This document shows positions 8,020 through 15,499 of a stretch of 64,000 bases of DNA, one piece after another. Numbering within the stretch: position 1 is the stretch's first letter; every line of letters begins with the position of its first letter. The stretch is taken from positions 216,277 to 280,276 of the forward strand of contig NZ_JNYQ01000007.1 of the NCBI RefSeq assembly GCF_000717245.1, given 5' to 3'. The notes under the pieces were generated by a model that worked only from the letters and a program-made list of their open reading frames with translations, did not search any database and was not told the DNA's origin. The stretch is from Kitasatospora papulosa (lineage in GTDB: Bacteria; Actinomycetota; Actinomycetes; Streptomycetales; Streptomycetaceae). A program made the position numbers and the translations under genes.

Positions 8020-9246
8020 ATGCGCATCACCATGCCGACCGCTGTCGTCGAAGGCACCCAGCTCACCGTCATGCCCTTCCGGGCGGATGCCGTGATCGGG
8101 ACCATGTCCGTCCCGACGCTCGTCCAGCTCGTTCCCTCGCCCCGCCGCGAGGAGGACACGAAGACGCTCAAGGCCGCCTCCGGTGCGGTGCGCCGTCACG
8201 CCGAACTGCGGTCGCTCGTGCAGCGGGCGCTGAAGTCCACGCAGAAGGGGAAGAACGTCGGCTCGTACGCCGAGTACATCGCCGACGGCGTCAAGGGGGA
8301 GCTGGGCGCCGGCTGGTCCACGCCGCCGATCACCTTCTGGCACGCCGGACCCCTCGCCGCGCTCAGCGACGAACTGCTGCCCGGCACCGGACTGCGGACC
8401 CTGACCATCACGCCCGGCACCTCGGTCGTCGCGATCGACGGCGAGACCCAGACGACCGCCTGGCACGAGCTGTACGACGACCCGGAGCACTTCGGGCTCA
8501 CCTACGCCGAACTCGCGACGATCCGCGTGCCGTTCGAGCTGTACGTCGACCTCAGCGTCGCCGACGCGCGGCAGATCTTCTACGACCGCAACGTCCAGGG
8601 CGTGGCCGTCGCGAAGAACCTGGCGATGTCCATGGACCAGCGGGACTTCGCCACCCGCCTCGCGCACCGCGTCGCCGACGCCGTCAAGGTGGACGTGGAC
8701 GGCAAGCTCGTACCGTTCACCAAGCTCGTCAATGCCAGCAAGCGGCAGGTCGGCAAGAGCGACCCCGAGGTGATCACTCTCTCCGCGCTGCGGGCCCTGG
8801 TCATCACGGCGATCTACGGGCGCAACGGACTCTCCCGGTCCGCGGAGACCGTCCAGGAGGACGAGCTGCCCGCCGGCTCCGACGCCGGTCAGGTCGAGGG
8901 ACACGTCGTACCGCTGCTCGCCCGGCTCATCGCCGAGCACAGCTCCCACTTCGTCTCGCGCAGCGCCCTCACCGCACCCGCCGTGCTCGCCGGGCTGGGG
9001 ATCGCCGTCCACCACACGACGCCGTGGGCCGACCCGGCGAACGCGCTGAGCACCGATGCGCTGCAGCGACTCCTCGCCGACATCCGGTGGGAGCGGGAGG
9101 CGCGCTACTGGGACGGCGTGGCCGCGAAGGCCGGGGCGACCGGTCGGCTCAACTTCAGCGGCGGCGTGAAGGACTCCGGCGGCCGTGTCGCCGACGCGAT
9201 GCTCTACCCGGGCACGGAGGCGGGGCGGCGCATCCGGGGGCAGTGA
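8020..9246 (+). CDS. DndB / DGQHR-family protein with altered signature motif
   Basis: This 408-residue protein resembles DndB, the transcriptional repressor of DNA phosphorothioation gene clusters, and related DGQHR-domain proteins. The family normally has a DGQHR box followed by a segment of the type F.D.N....V.K.L....D.RD. Here the box reads VVAIDGETQTTAW (~137-148), so GETQ stands where GQHR is expected. It is followed by RQIFYDRNVQGVAVAKNLAMSMDQRD (~184-209), a good match to the second block. No dndA, C, D or E gene is visible in the window. An in-frame GTG lies at 8005, but the ATG at 8020 has a GGGGGGA ribosome site 6 bases upstream and is preferred. It is transcribed divergently from the large methylase. 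Family membership is reasonably sure; the function here is unknown. Confidence 0.7.
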   Translation: MRITMPTAVVEGTQLTVMPFRADAVIGTMSVPTLVQLVPSPRREEDTKTLKAASGAVRRHAELRSLVQRALKSTQKGKNVGSYAEYIADGVKGELGAGWSTPPITFWHAGPLAALSDELLPGTGLRTLTITPGTSVVAIDGETQTTAWHELYDDPEHFGLTYAELATIRVPFELYVDLSVADARQIFYDRNVQGVAVAKNLAMSMDQRDFATRLAHRVADAVKVDVDGKLVPFTKLVNASKRQVGKSDPEVITLSALRALVITAIYGRNGLSRSAETVQEDELPAGSDAGQVEGHVVPLLARLIAEHSSHFVSRSALTAPAVLAGLGIAVHHTTPWADPANALSTDALQRLLADIRWEREARYWDGVAAKAGATGRLNFSGGVKDSGGRVADAMLYPGTEAGRRIRGQ

Positions 9247-9307
9247 CCGGCCTCTTCGTCACCCACCCACCGATGCCGACGCACTTTCACGATCAGGAGA
9301 CCGCACG

Positions 9308-9937
9308 ATGAATCCCGACAGCCCGCAGCAGCCCGGCCCGGCTCGTCCCGCCACCCCGCCTCCCTTCGGTGCGTATCCGACTCGGCCCGGCCCGCCGCCG
9401 CCGCATGGCACGTTCCCGGGCGCGTTCATGCCTCCGCCGCCTGTTCCCGGTAAGCCGTCACAGAGCAGGAGATGGCTCACCCACGGGGCGGTCGGTCTCG
9501 TCGCCCTCTTCCTCGGCGTCGGGATCGGCATCTCGGACGACCAGGCCCAGGCCACGGACTCCGCAGGACCCGCTCCGAAGGTGACCGTCACCAAGACCGT
9601 CACCAAGGAGGTCGAAGTGCCGGGGCCGAAGGTCACCGTGACGAAGACCGCGACGATCACGGCTCCGCCGCCCAAGCCGCCGAAGCCCAAGGGTCCGCCG
9701 ACCACGGTCGAAGGGGACGGAGAGTACCTGGTGGGGGAGGACATGAAGGCGGGGACCTACAAGACTGCGGGCCCCGACGGGGGCTTCGGGTGCTACTGGG
9801 AGCGGGCGAGCAACGCCAGCGGCGAGTTCGACGCGATCATCGCCAACGGCAACCTCGACGGCAGCGGCCGGGTCACGGTCAACAAGGGCGAAGTTTTCAA
9901 GTCCACCCGCTGTCAGGAGTGGAAGCGGGTCGGCTGA
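9308..9937 (+). CDS. Proline-rich single-pass membrane protein
   Basis: This 209-residue protein has no recognised family. Residues 1-55 are rich in proline and glycine and probably cytoplasmic. A hydrophobic segment (HGAVGLVALFLGVGIGI) at ~61-77 should cross the membrane. It is followed by a repeated VTVTKTVTK / VTVTKTATI linker and a PPKPPKPKG hinge. The exported C-terminal domain (~140-209) contains GEYLVGEDMKAGTYKT and two cysteines (FGCYW, TRCQEW) that could form a disulfide. The ATG at 9308 has an AGGAG-like ribosome site (CAGGAGA) 7 bases upstream. It lies 61 bp after the DndB-like gene on the same strand and could be co-transcribed, although nothing in it suggests a DNA-related role. 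Confidence 0.8.
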   Translation: MNPDSPQQPGPARPATPPPFGAYPTRPGPPPPHGTFPGAFMPPPPVPGKPSQSRRWLTHGAVGLVALFLGVGIGISDDQAQATDSAGPAPKVTVTKTVTKEVEVPGPKVTVTKTATITAPPPKPPKPKGPPTTVEGDGEYLVGEDMKAGTYKTAGPDGGFGCYWERASNASGEFDAIIANGNLDGSGRVTVNKGEVFKSTRCQEWKRVG

Positions 9938-9994
9938 CCGGCTGGTCCGGTTCAGGACGACGAGTGGCGCGCTGCCTCAGGTCTCCTGCCGCCA

Positions 9995-10213
9995 GTGCTG
10001 GGCGGGGGTTACAGACGTCATTCCTCGGGTCTGATCGTCACCGCTCCAGCCACCGCCTCACCGCAGGCGGCCCTGAATGTCGCGCGGCAGCTCGACGCGG
10101 TGGTCGTGTCCATGGAAGACCTGACACGGTTCAGGACACCGCATCCGTGGGTGACGGAGACAGGACGCTTCGTCAAGCTCGCGCGGGTGAAGAGGAACTG
10201 GGCGTTCGTGTAG
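9995..10213 (+). pseudogene. Short coding-like remnant of unknown origin
   Basis: A 72-codon frame starts with a GTG that lacks a clear ribosome site. From about residue 12 (GLIVTAPATASPQAALNVAR) to the stop, the codon pattern is GC-rich in third positions and looks like real coding sequence, ending in ARVKRNWAFV. It may be the C-terminal remnant of a decayed gene or a small real gene. I do not recognise it. Confidence 0.3.
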
Positions 10214-10222
10214 AGACGGCTC

Positions 10223-10245
10223 TGCCGGGGCGGCCCGCCCCGGCA
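10223..10245 (+). terminator. Hairpin terminator
   Basis: TGCCGGGGCGG and CCGCCCCGGCA pair perfectly around a tiny loop, ten bases after the stop of the 72-codon frame. It could end transcription from the plus strand and also that of the minus-strand gene ending at 10287. Confidence 0.55.
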
Positions 10246-10286
10246 CAGGGCTGATCTTCGTGGGTGCGCGCTTCAGGAACGCCCCT

Positions 10287-10481
10287 TCACGGCAGCAAGG
10301 GGCGGCCCTCACGCGCGGCTGTGAAGTGCTCCGGTCTGAGCGCCTCCTCTCCGTATCTCGCGGTGAACGCCCGCACGCGGCCCAGCGCGGAGTCGGGGTC
10401 GGGCGGGCCCTCGCTCACGGTGAAGCCGTAGACGGCTTCGGCGAAGGCGATACCTACCTCTTGCGGGTCGTTCATGTCCAT
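10287..10481 (-). CDS. Small hypothetical protein (64 aa)
   Basis: This short acidic protein begins MDMNDPQEVGIAFAEAVYGF and contains RVRAFTARYGEEALRPEHF. Codon usage is typical for the neighbourhood. Two adjacent ATGs (10481, 10475) are possible starts and neither has a strong ribosome site. No family is recognised. A longer upstream reading of the same frame runs antisense to the lipoprotein gene at 10573 and is not believed. Confidence 0.5.
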   Translation of the reverse strand: MDMNDPQEVGIAFAEAVYGFTVSEGPPDPDSALGRVRAFTARYGEEALRPEHFTAAREGRPLLP

Positions 10482-10572
10482 GGGCGAACTGTAGGCCGGG
10501 GGTCTGACACACCGGCCCCTCGATATCGTTCCTGACGGCGGCAAAGGGTCTCGATCGCGGGGGAGGACGTCG

Positions 10573-11064
10573 ATGAGCGTGGTGCGGAAGCTGAGCGGTG
10601 CGGGGGCGGCGGCGCTCCTCGTCGCGACGGCGGTCGGCTGCACGGCGAGTGCGCGGCCGGGGGAGCCGACGACATCGGCGGGTGCGCCCGAGGTACGCAC
10701 CGACGCCTCCCGACTGGCCACATGCGTGGAGTTGCCGGGGAAGCCGGAGAGGGTCCGCTGGCGCGTCCGGACGCTGGGGATCGTGGACGGAAGAGCGCCC
10801 GGCCCCACCGACCACCAACTGGAGGGTGTCATCTGGCTCGTCGACGGGGAAGCGGCGCGGTTGAGCGCCGGAGGGTCCTGGGAACCCGAGCCCTCCGGCG
10901 CGTCCGTGCCGGAGGAGCTGTCTCCCACGCTCGGCAAGGCGCACGGCTGGACTCGGGACACCGCTCTGGAGGACGGGGCGGCCGAGGGAGCGCCGCACTT
11001 CCTCCTCAACCAGGAAGCGAACGCCCTCTACGTCTGGGCGCTCAACCCGCAGTGCCAGTCATGA
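10573..11064 (+). CDS. Putative lipoprotein, unknown function
   Basis: This 163-residue protein has a typical lipoprotein signal: basic start, hydrophobic stretch AAALLVATAVGC with the lipobox cysteine at residue 23, then a flexible serine/proline-rich linker. The mature part contains two further cysteines (ATCVELPG, NPQCQS). ATG at 10573 follows GGGAGGAC. It should be lipid-anchored on the outer face of the membrane. No enzymatic motif is seen. It is convergent with the next gene. Confidence 0.75.
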   Translation: MSVVRKLSGAGAAALLVATAVGCTASARPGEPTTSAGAPEVRTDASRLATCVELPGKPERVRWRVRTLGIVDGRAPGPTDHQLEGVIWLVDGEAARLSAGGSWEPEPSGASVPEELSPTLGKAHGWTRDTALEDGAAEGAPHFLLNQEANALYVWALNPQCQS

Positions 11065-11113
11065 GCGATGGCCGGGCTGCGGATGAGGCCCGACGCCGAG
11101 GGGGCGCACCTCG

Positions 11114-12016
11114 TCAGTTCGCGGCTGCCATCCACAGCTCCATGTCACTGATGACCAGCCGGCCCGGCCGTTGGGTGGCCGTGTCCGGGACCACGGCCCG
11201 TACCACGGGCTGGTCGCCCTTCTCCACGGTCACCTTCGTGCCGTCGAACTTCGGTGACTTGTCGCTCACCACCGTCCGCAGCTCGGTCTCCAGCTTCCTG
11301 GCCGCGGCCTCGTCCTCGACCACGAAGCAGAGCACCTCGGTGTTCTTCGCCGCAGTCTCCGCCTGCTGGCCCACAGCGGACAGGCGAACCGGGCCGGTGG
11401 AGCCGGACGGGTTGAAGTCCGCACGGTAGACGTCGCCCAAGCACTCTGCCGCGCGCCGGAACTCCTTCCTGTCGGCCAGGGAGGAGCCTTCCTTCGGGCT
11501 GACCGCCGCGAGAGGGGCGGAGTCCTGGATCGAGTAGGAGATCTGGTCGTCCGAGACCTGGAGGGTGACCTCCGGCTTCGCGTGCGTCCAGACCTCCCGC
11601 CCGTCCTTCTCGCTCCGCGTGTAGCCCTCGGACTTCAGCGACTTGGTGATGGCGGTCGTGTCGAAGGACCCCTCCCAGTGACCTCCCTCGGGAGTGTCGA
11701 CCGCGCTGTCGATCTGGTCCGACCTGAACTTCTGCCCCAACGGGCCCGGCCGGGAGGTGTCCAGCAGCAGGCTCGCCGGCTGCGAGATCCAGGCGAACCT
11801 CTCCGCGTCACCCTTGCTCAGCTTCCGGACGTCGGCCGCGTCGAGGAAGGTCACCTGCTTCGTGCCGGTGTCGCCGGCCAGGTGTCCGAGCCCCGTGAGT
11901 AGCTCGGAGCCGCTGTCACCGTCGTCGGAACCGGCAGAACAACCGGTGGCCGAGGCCAGAAGTACAACGGCGAGAGCGGCGACGCCCACGACTGACCCAC
12001 GTGCTGGTATGCGCAT
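11114..12016 (-). CDS. Putative lipoprotein, unknown function
   Basis: This 300-residue protein begins MRIPARGSVVGVAALAVV and has the lipobox SATGC with cysteine at ~26. The mature part is hydrophilic, with FLDAADVRKLSKGDAERFAWI at ~56-76 and a C-terminal half that reads like a small alpha/beta domain (PVVRAVVPDTATQRPG). A weak resemblance to secreted Streptomyces lipoproteins is all that can be said. The ATG at 12016 is chosen because it begins directly at the signal peptide; no clear ribosome site precedes it, so a leaderless message is possible. The gene is convergent with the lipoprotein at 10573. Confidence 0.75.
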   Translation of the reverse strand: MRIPARGSVVGVAALAVVLLASATGCSAGSDDGDSGSELLTGLGHLAGDTGTKQVTFLDAADVRKLSKGDAERFAWISQPASLLLDTSRPGPLGQKFRSDQIDSAVDTPEGGHWEGSFDTTAITKSLKSEGYTRSEKDGREVWTHAKPEVTLQVSDDQISYSIQDSAPLAAVSPKEGSSLADRKEFRRAAECLGDVYRADFNPSGSTGPVRLSAVGQQAETAAKNTEVLCFVVEDEAAARKLETELRTVVSDKSPKFDGTKVTVEKGDQPVVRAVVPDTATQRPGRLVISDMELWMAAAN

Positions 12017-12181
12017 GATCCAGCAGGGTACATCGACGCCGGGCGAAGCCCACGGCCGTGCAGGCGGCGACTTCCGCGGCACGGGATCGGTGAGCCCGTG
12101 CGACCGGCACGCACGGCGGGAGGCCAATGAAGCGGCGCGAGCTGAGCGCCTGGCGAAGTTGTCGGGGGGCGGCAGCTGACG

Positions 12182-12205
12182 GACCCCGCGCAGTGAGGCG
12201 GGGTC
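12182..12205 (-). terminator. Hairpin after the small membrane protein gene
   Basis: GACCCCGC (12182-12189) and GCGGGGTC (12198-12205) form a perfect 8-bp stem with an 8-base loop, 17 bp beyond the stop codon at 12223 on the minus strand. Confidence 0.55.
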
Positions 12206-12222
12206 AGCCGTGCGTATGCCCC

Positions 12223-12489
12223 TCAGACGATCCGGGTGAGCCTCTTCGCCGTACTGCAGTGCTTGGTCCGCCCGTGCCGCCACAGTTGCACCGCGGTCAG
12301 CGTGAGAAGGGCGGCGAACACCAGCAGGAAGACGCCCGCGATCACAGCCTGGCGTCCTCCCGCCGCCGAATTGTCGTAGGAGAGAAGACCGAGGACGGAC
12401 AGGAGCACGCCTGCCAGGTACACCGAGCGGACGCGCCGCAGCTGCCGCAGTGCACGGGGAGCGAGAGCAACACGCTTCACGAGAGCCAT
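12223..12489 (-). CDS. Small membrane protein (88 aa)
   Basis: There are two hydrophobic segments: SVYLAGVLLSVLGLLSY at ~22-38 and AVIAGVFLLVFAALLTLTAV at ~48-67. Both ends are basic (VKRVALAPRALRQLRRVR and WRHGRTKHCSTAKRL). The ATG at 12489 has a GAGG ribosome site (GAGGTCAAGC) at good spacing. It is an integral membrane protein of unknown function. Confidence 0.65.
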   Translation of the reverse strand: MALVKRVALAPRALRQLRRVRSVYLAGVLLSVLGLLSYDNSAAGGRQAVIAGVFLLVFAALLTLTAVQLWRHGRTKHCSTAKRLTRIV

Positions 12490-12676
12490 GCTTGACCTCG
12501 TACCCCCGTTGGCGGGGGATGAGACGTCGGTCGGCCGATTCTCCTGGGACGAATACGGTCCGGCGCCCTGGCCGGGTGCCGTCGTCGCCCTCCGGGTGGG
12601 GTGCGGCAGCGTGACGGCGACCGACTGCGGGCACTCGACGGGCTGACCGTCGTTCGCCCACCGTGAGGATCCGGCC

Positions 12677-13303
12677 ATGGCCCTGGTACAGCTCGACCTT
12701 CCCGACCCGACGGCGCTGCGAGGACGCTGGGCGGCCCTCGCCGCTGTACAGGCCGCTGCGGGGAACGGCGATCAGTGCCAAGGGAGTTCGTCGCTGTGGC
12801 ACTACGACGACGGGCACGGCAGCTGGGCCGAGCTGCACCACCTGGACGCGGGGCGGGCGGTGCTGCTCGGGCAGGACCGGAACGAATCCAGGACGTTCTA
12901 CGCGGAGGCGTCCGACTTCTTCGAGGAGCCCGGGACGGACCTGCTCGCCGGAGCGCCCGGCTGGTGGGAGCCGCCGGTGCGCCGCGTGCGCGAGGCGCAG
13001 CTCTTCCTCGGGTTCGTGTACGGCTTCGACGGCGGCGCCTGGAAGCGTGCGGACTACGACGCCGAGGACGGGTTCACGGCCTTGCGACTGCCGGCGCTCA
13101 GCGTCGGGTGGACCCGTGAAGCGGTCGTCGCCGTCATCAGGGGAACGGCCGGTGCGGAGAGCCGTGAACCGTCCACGGATTCCGTCGACGCGCTGATCGC
13201 CGCCGACGCCGCCCTCGACGCGGCCGCGGTGGCTGCCGTCGTTCCCGCCGGCTGGGACGCGGATGCCGGGGCGGCGGCGGCCAGGGCGTTCCTCCCCGGA
13301 TGA
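12677..13303 (+). CDS. Hypothetical protein (208 aa)
   Basis: This soluble protein is rich in tryptophan and aspartate (SSLWHYDDGHGSWAELHHLDAGRAVLLGQDRN), with an alanine-rich C-terminal tail from ~175. It has no signal peptide or membrane segment. The ATG at 12677 is preceded by GTGAGGATCCGGCC, giving a GAGG-type ribosome site. The aromatic, acidic pattern recalls uncharacterised Streptomyces proteins of the same size, but no domain name can be given. Confidence 0.7.
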   Translation: MALVQLDLPDPTALRGRWAALAAVQAAAGNGDQCQGSSSLWHYDDGHGSWAELHHLDAGRAVLLGQDRNESRTFYAEASDFFEEPGTDLLAGAPGWWEPPVRRVREAQLFLGFVYGFDGGAWKRADYDAEDGFTALRLPALSVGWTREAVVAVIRGTAGAESREPSTDSVDALIAADAALDAAAVAAVVPAGWDADAGAAAARAFLPG

Positions 13304-13443
13304 CCGAATGACCGGATGAGCTGACGCGGGCGCACACGTCGCGCCGCTAGGCAACCCTGCCCGAGTGAACTCCTTGACCGGCAAGTATCTTGATTGTTGA
13401 AATACATGTAGAGGTGCAAGGTACAGGTCAGAGGGAGTCCCGA

Positions 13444-14136
13444 GTGATCTCGTCGGTGTTCGCCGTGCTCGCGGTCGCGCAGTTGTGCCTGGCGGTGGCC
13501 GTGGGGCGCCACTGGCGTGCGGCGCCAGGGCTGTTGGTCGCCGTGCCGACGCTGGTGTGTGCGGCGTTGGTCTGGGACAACGGCGTGATCGCTCTGGGGA
13601 GTTCGGTGGGGGCCGGGCCCCTGCTGGAGTCGCTGAGCGCCCCCCGCTTCGTGGCGCACGCGCTGCTGACGCCCCTCCTCGTGCTCTGGTCGTTGTCCGC
13701 GGCGGAACACGCGGGGCTGCACCGGGCGAAGGGTAGGGGAGCGCGCGGCGCCGCCGTCGGCCTCACGGTCCTCCTGGTGGCAGCGGGCGTGCTCCACGAC
13801 ATCCTCGGCCTGACGCTGCGTGCGGAGCGCTGGGCGGACACCCTGCGCTACGTGAACGACGCGGCGTCGCCGACAGGCCCACTGCCGGCCATCGTCACGG
13901 GTCTGGTGGTCCTCTCCGCCGGGATCGTGGTGTGGCGGAGTACCGGGTTCGTCTGGCTGGCGGTCACCGCCGCCGTGATGGTCACGGTCTCCGGAGCGGC
14001 CGTACAGGTGCCCGTGCTCGGCAACGCGGGGGAGGTCGTCCTCAACGTCGGGCTGCTCCTGACCGTACGCAGGTTCCTGCCCGTGTCCGCGCGACGGGCC
14101 CGCGCCGAGGCGGCTCCCGTCGAGGCGCATCCGTAG
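13444..14136 (+). CDS. Multi-pass membrane protein, unknown function
   Basis: This 230-residue protein has about seven hydrophobic segments, for example VFAVLAVAQLCLAVAVG, LLVAVPTLVCAALVW, AAVGLTVLLVAAGVL and VWLAVTAAVMVTVSG. The GTG at 13444 has a strong ribosome site (GAGGGAG, 6 bases upstream) and is preferred over the ATG-like start at 13390, which would add an implausible hydrophilic leader. The short AT-rich stretch at 13374-13410 contains TTGACC and TGAAAT 18 bp apart and is the likely promoter. Conserved acidic or histidine residues in the membrane were not recognised as any known transporter. Confidence 0.7.
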   Translation: MISSVFAVLAVAQLCLAVAVGRHWRAAPGLLVAVPTLVCAALVWDNGVIALGSSVGAGPLLESLSAPRFVAHALLTPLLVLWSLSAAEHAGLHRAKGRGARGAAVGLTVLLVAAGVLHDILGLTLRAERWADTLRYVNDAASPTGPLPAIVTGLVVLSAGIVVWRSTGFVWLAVTAAVMVTVSGAAVQVPVLGNAGEVVLNVGLLLTVRRFLPVSARRARAEAAPVEAHP

Positions 14137-14183
14137 ACCGGTGACTCGCGCCGGGGCGTCCCGGGATCCGGGCCGCCGCCGCG

Positions 14184-14684
14184 CTACTCGCAGCGCCCCT
14201 CGTCCACGCTGACGGCGAGATCCAGCTCGACCTTGTCCAGCGTGGGCTCGGGCTCCGGCGGGGACACGCCGACGCAGTAGACGGTGTCGACGTCCTCGGA
14301 GCCGACCTCGAAACGGTCCACCCCCGCCGGGGCGTCCCGGTCGTAGGTGTCGTCCACCTCGGAGACGCTCACCGGGCCACCGCTCGAGGGGCCCTCACCG
14401 CTGTCCTCGATCGCGTCACGGATCATGCTCCGGTAGCCGCCGGTCCAGGAGGCGAACGTCTGGTCCTCGGCCTCCAGGGTCCGGGCCGCGGAGTGGACCG
14501 CGTCGCGCAGTTCGCCCTCGCTCCATGACGAGCTCGCGTGGAGGGAGTAGAGGGCCACCACCGCGAACACCAGCGAGCCGATGATGAGTCCGAGGCCGAT
14601 CGGATTGCGTGGGTTGTAGACGTATCGGGTGGTTCCCCACTCCGAGCGTCGGAAGACGGGCTCGTCATCGTGATCTCTGCGCAC
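14184..14684 (-). CDS. Single-pass membrane protein, unknown function
   Basis: This 166-residue protein has an arginine- and aspartate-rich start (MRRDHDDEPVFRRSEWGTTR), one membrane segment (IGLGLIIGSLVFAVVALYSL, ~29-48) and an acidic external domain that includes a single cysteine pair (VYCVGV, EGRCE). The GTG at 14684 is the first plausible start. It lies 56 bp downstream of the exonuclease gene on the same strand and may be co-transcribed. Confidence 0.65.
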   Translation of the reverse strand: MRRDHDDEPVFRRSEWGTTRYVYNPRNPIGLGLIIGSLVFAVVALYSLHASSSWSEGELRDAVHSAARTLEAEDQTFASWTGGYRSMIRDAIEDSGEGPSSGGPVSVSEVDDTYDRDAPAGVDRFEVGSEDVDTVYCVGVSPPEPEPTLDKVELDLAVSVDEGRCE

Positions 14685-14740
14685 CGGACGAGCCTAAGGG
14701 CCGCGCCGTGATCCTTGATGACCGAGCTCCGCGCCACCCG

Positions 14741-15340
14741 TCACATGGCGGCGCCGGGCGGGACCGCCGCCGCGGGCCACGCCCCGCGGCCCACCAGATC
14801 CAGCACGAGCGCGGCGATGTTCCACGCGTCGTCCTCGCCGCGGTGATGGCGGCCCTCCAGCGGCAGTCCGGCGATGCGCAAGGCCTGGTCCATGCCCGGC
14901 TTCCTGCGCAGCCCGTAGGACTCGGCGAAGACGGCCTTGGCGTTGGTGTGCGTGCGCTCCGTCGGGAAACCGAACGGGTAGGCCACCCCGTCGGCCCGGC
15001 TCTGCCGGGCGAACTGCCGCCGGTCGTAGTCGCCCCAGCTCGCCCAGGGGCGCTCCCCGGCCCCGTACTCCTCGACGAGGATCCGGCACGCCTCCGCGAA
15101 GGTGACCCCCCGGTCCACCTCGGCCTGGGTCAGTCCGGTCAGTTCGGTGCAGAAGCCGCTCACCGCCGAACGGGCGGGGCGGACCAGGACGCGGTGGCGG
15201 GACGAGCGGCGCCCCGCCGACAGGTCGACGACGGTGAGACCGATCTCGATGATCTCGTTCACGGAGCCGGGCGGCGGTTGCCCGTCCCAGCAGGTGGCTT
15301 CGACGTCCATCACGTTCAGCAGAGAGGGGCCGTGGCGCAT
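14741..15340 (-). CDS. 3'-5' exonuclease, DEDDh (DnaQ/KapD-like) family
   Basis: This 199-residue protein has the three exonuclease motifs. Exo I is VMDVEATC (D12, E14) with IIEIG nearby. Exo II lies around WASWGDYDRRQF (D at ~105). Exo III is HHRGEDDAWNIA with the H and D at ~165-170. Enzymes of this type remove 3' nucleotides from DNA or RNA in a metal-dependent reaction. The protein is the size of a stand-alone domain, similar to the KapD/ERI-1-like group rather than a polymerase subunit. ATG at 15340 opens directly before the first motif. It is divergent from the P450 pair. Confidence 0.88.
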   Translation of the reverse strand: MRHGPSLLNVMDVEATCWDGQPPPGSVNEIIEIGLTVVDLSAGRRSSRHRVLVRPARSAVSGFCTELTGLTQAEVDRGVTFAEACRILVEEYGAGERPWASWGDYDRRQFARQSRADGVAYPFGFPTERTHTNAKAVFAESYGLRRKPGMDQALRIAGLPLEGRHHRGEDDAWNIAALVLDLVGRGAWPAAAVPPGAAM

Positions 15341-15499
15341 GGGGCCGAGCGTAGGGGCGTGTGCCGGGTTCCGGCATCACCTTTTCCATGGTCGCCGGTG
15401 TCGCGATCACTCCCCGAAGCTTCACCCGATCTCCCTATAGTGGTGCCGCGTTGATCGTATGGCCGCAACGCGCGAAGCCGTCTCCCAGGAGTCCGTACG

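Larger units (their letters stand above)
9938..10286. other. 349-bp gap with a possible gene remnant and a hairpin
   Basis: No intact gene of known kind is seen. It holds a 72-codon plus-strand frame and a strong hairpin, listed separately. Confidence 0.5.

Noticed and set aside
9604..9680. Repeated VTVTKT coding units as a DNA repeat or CRISPR-like element
   Set aside because: Only two imperfect copies within a protein linker; no spacers.
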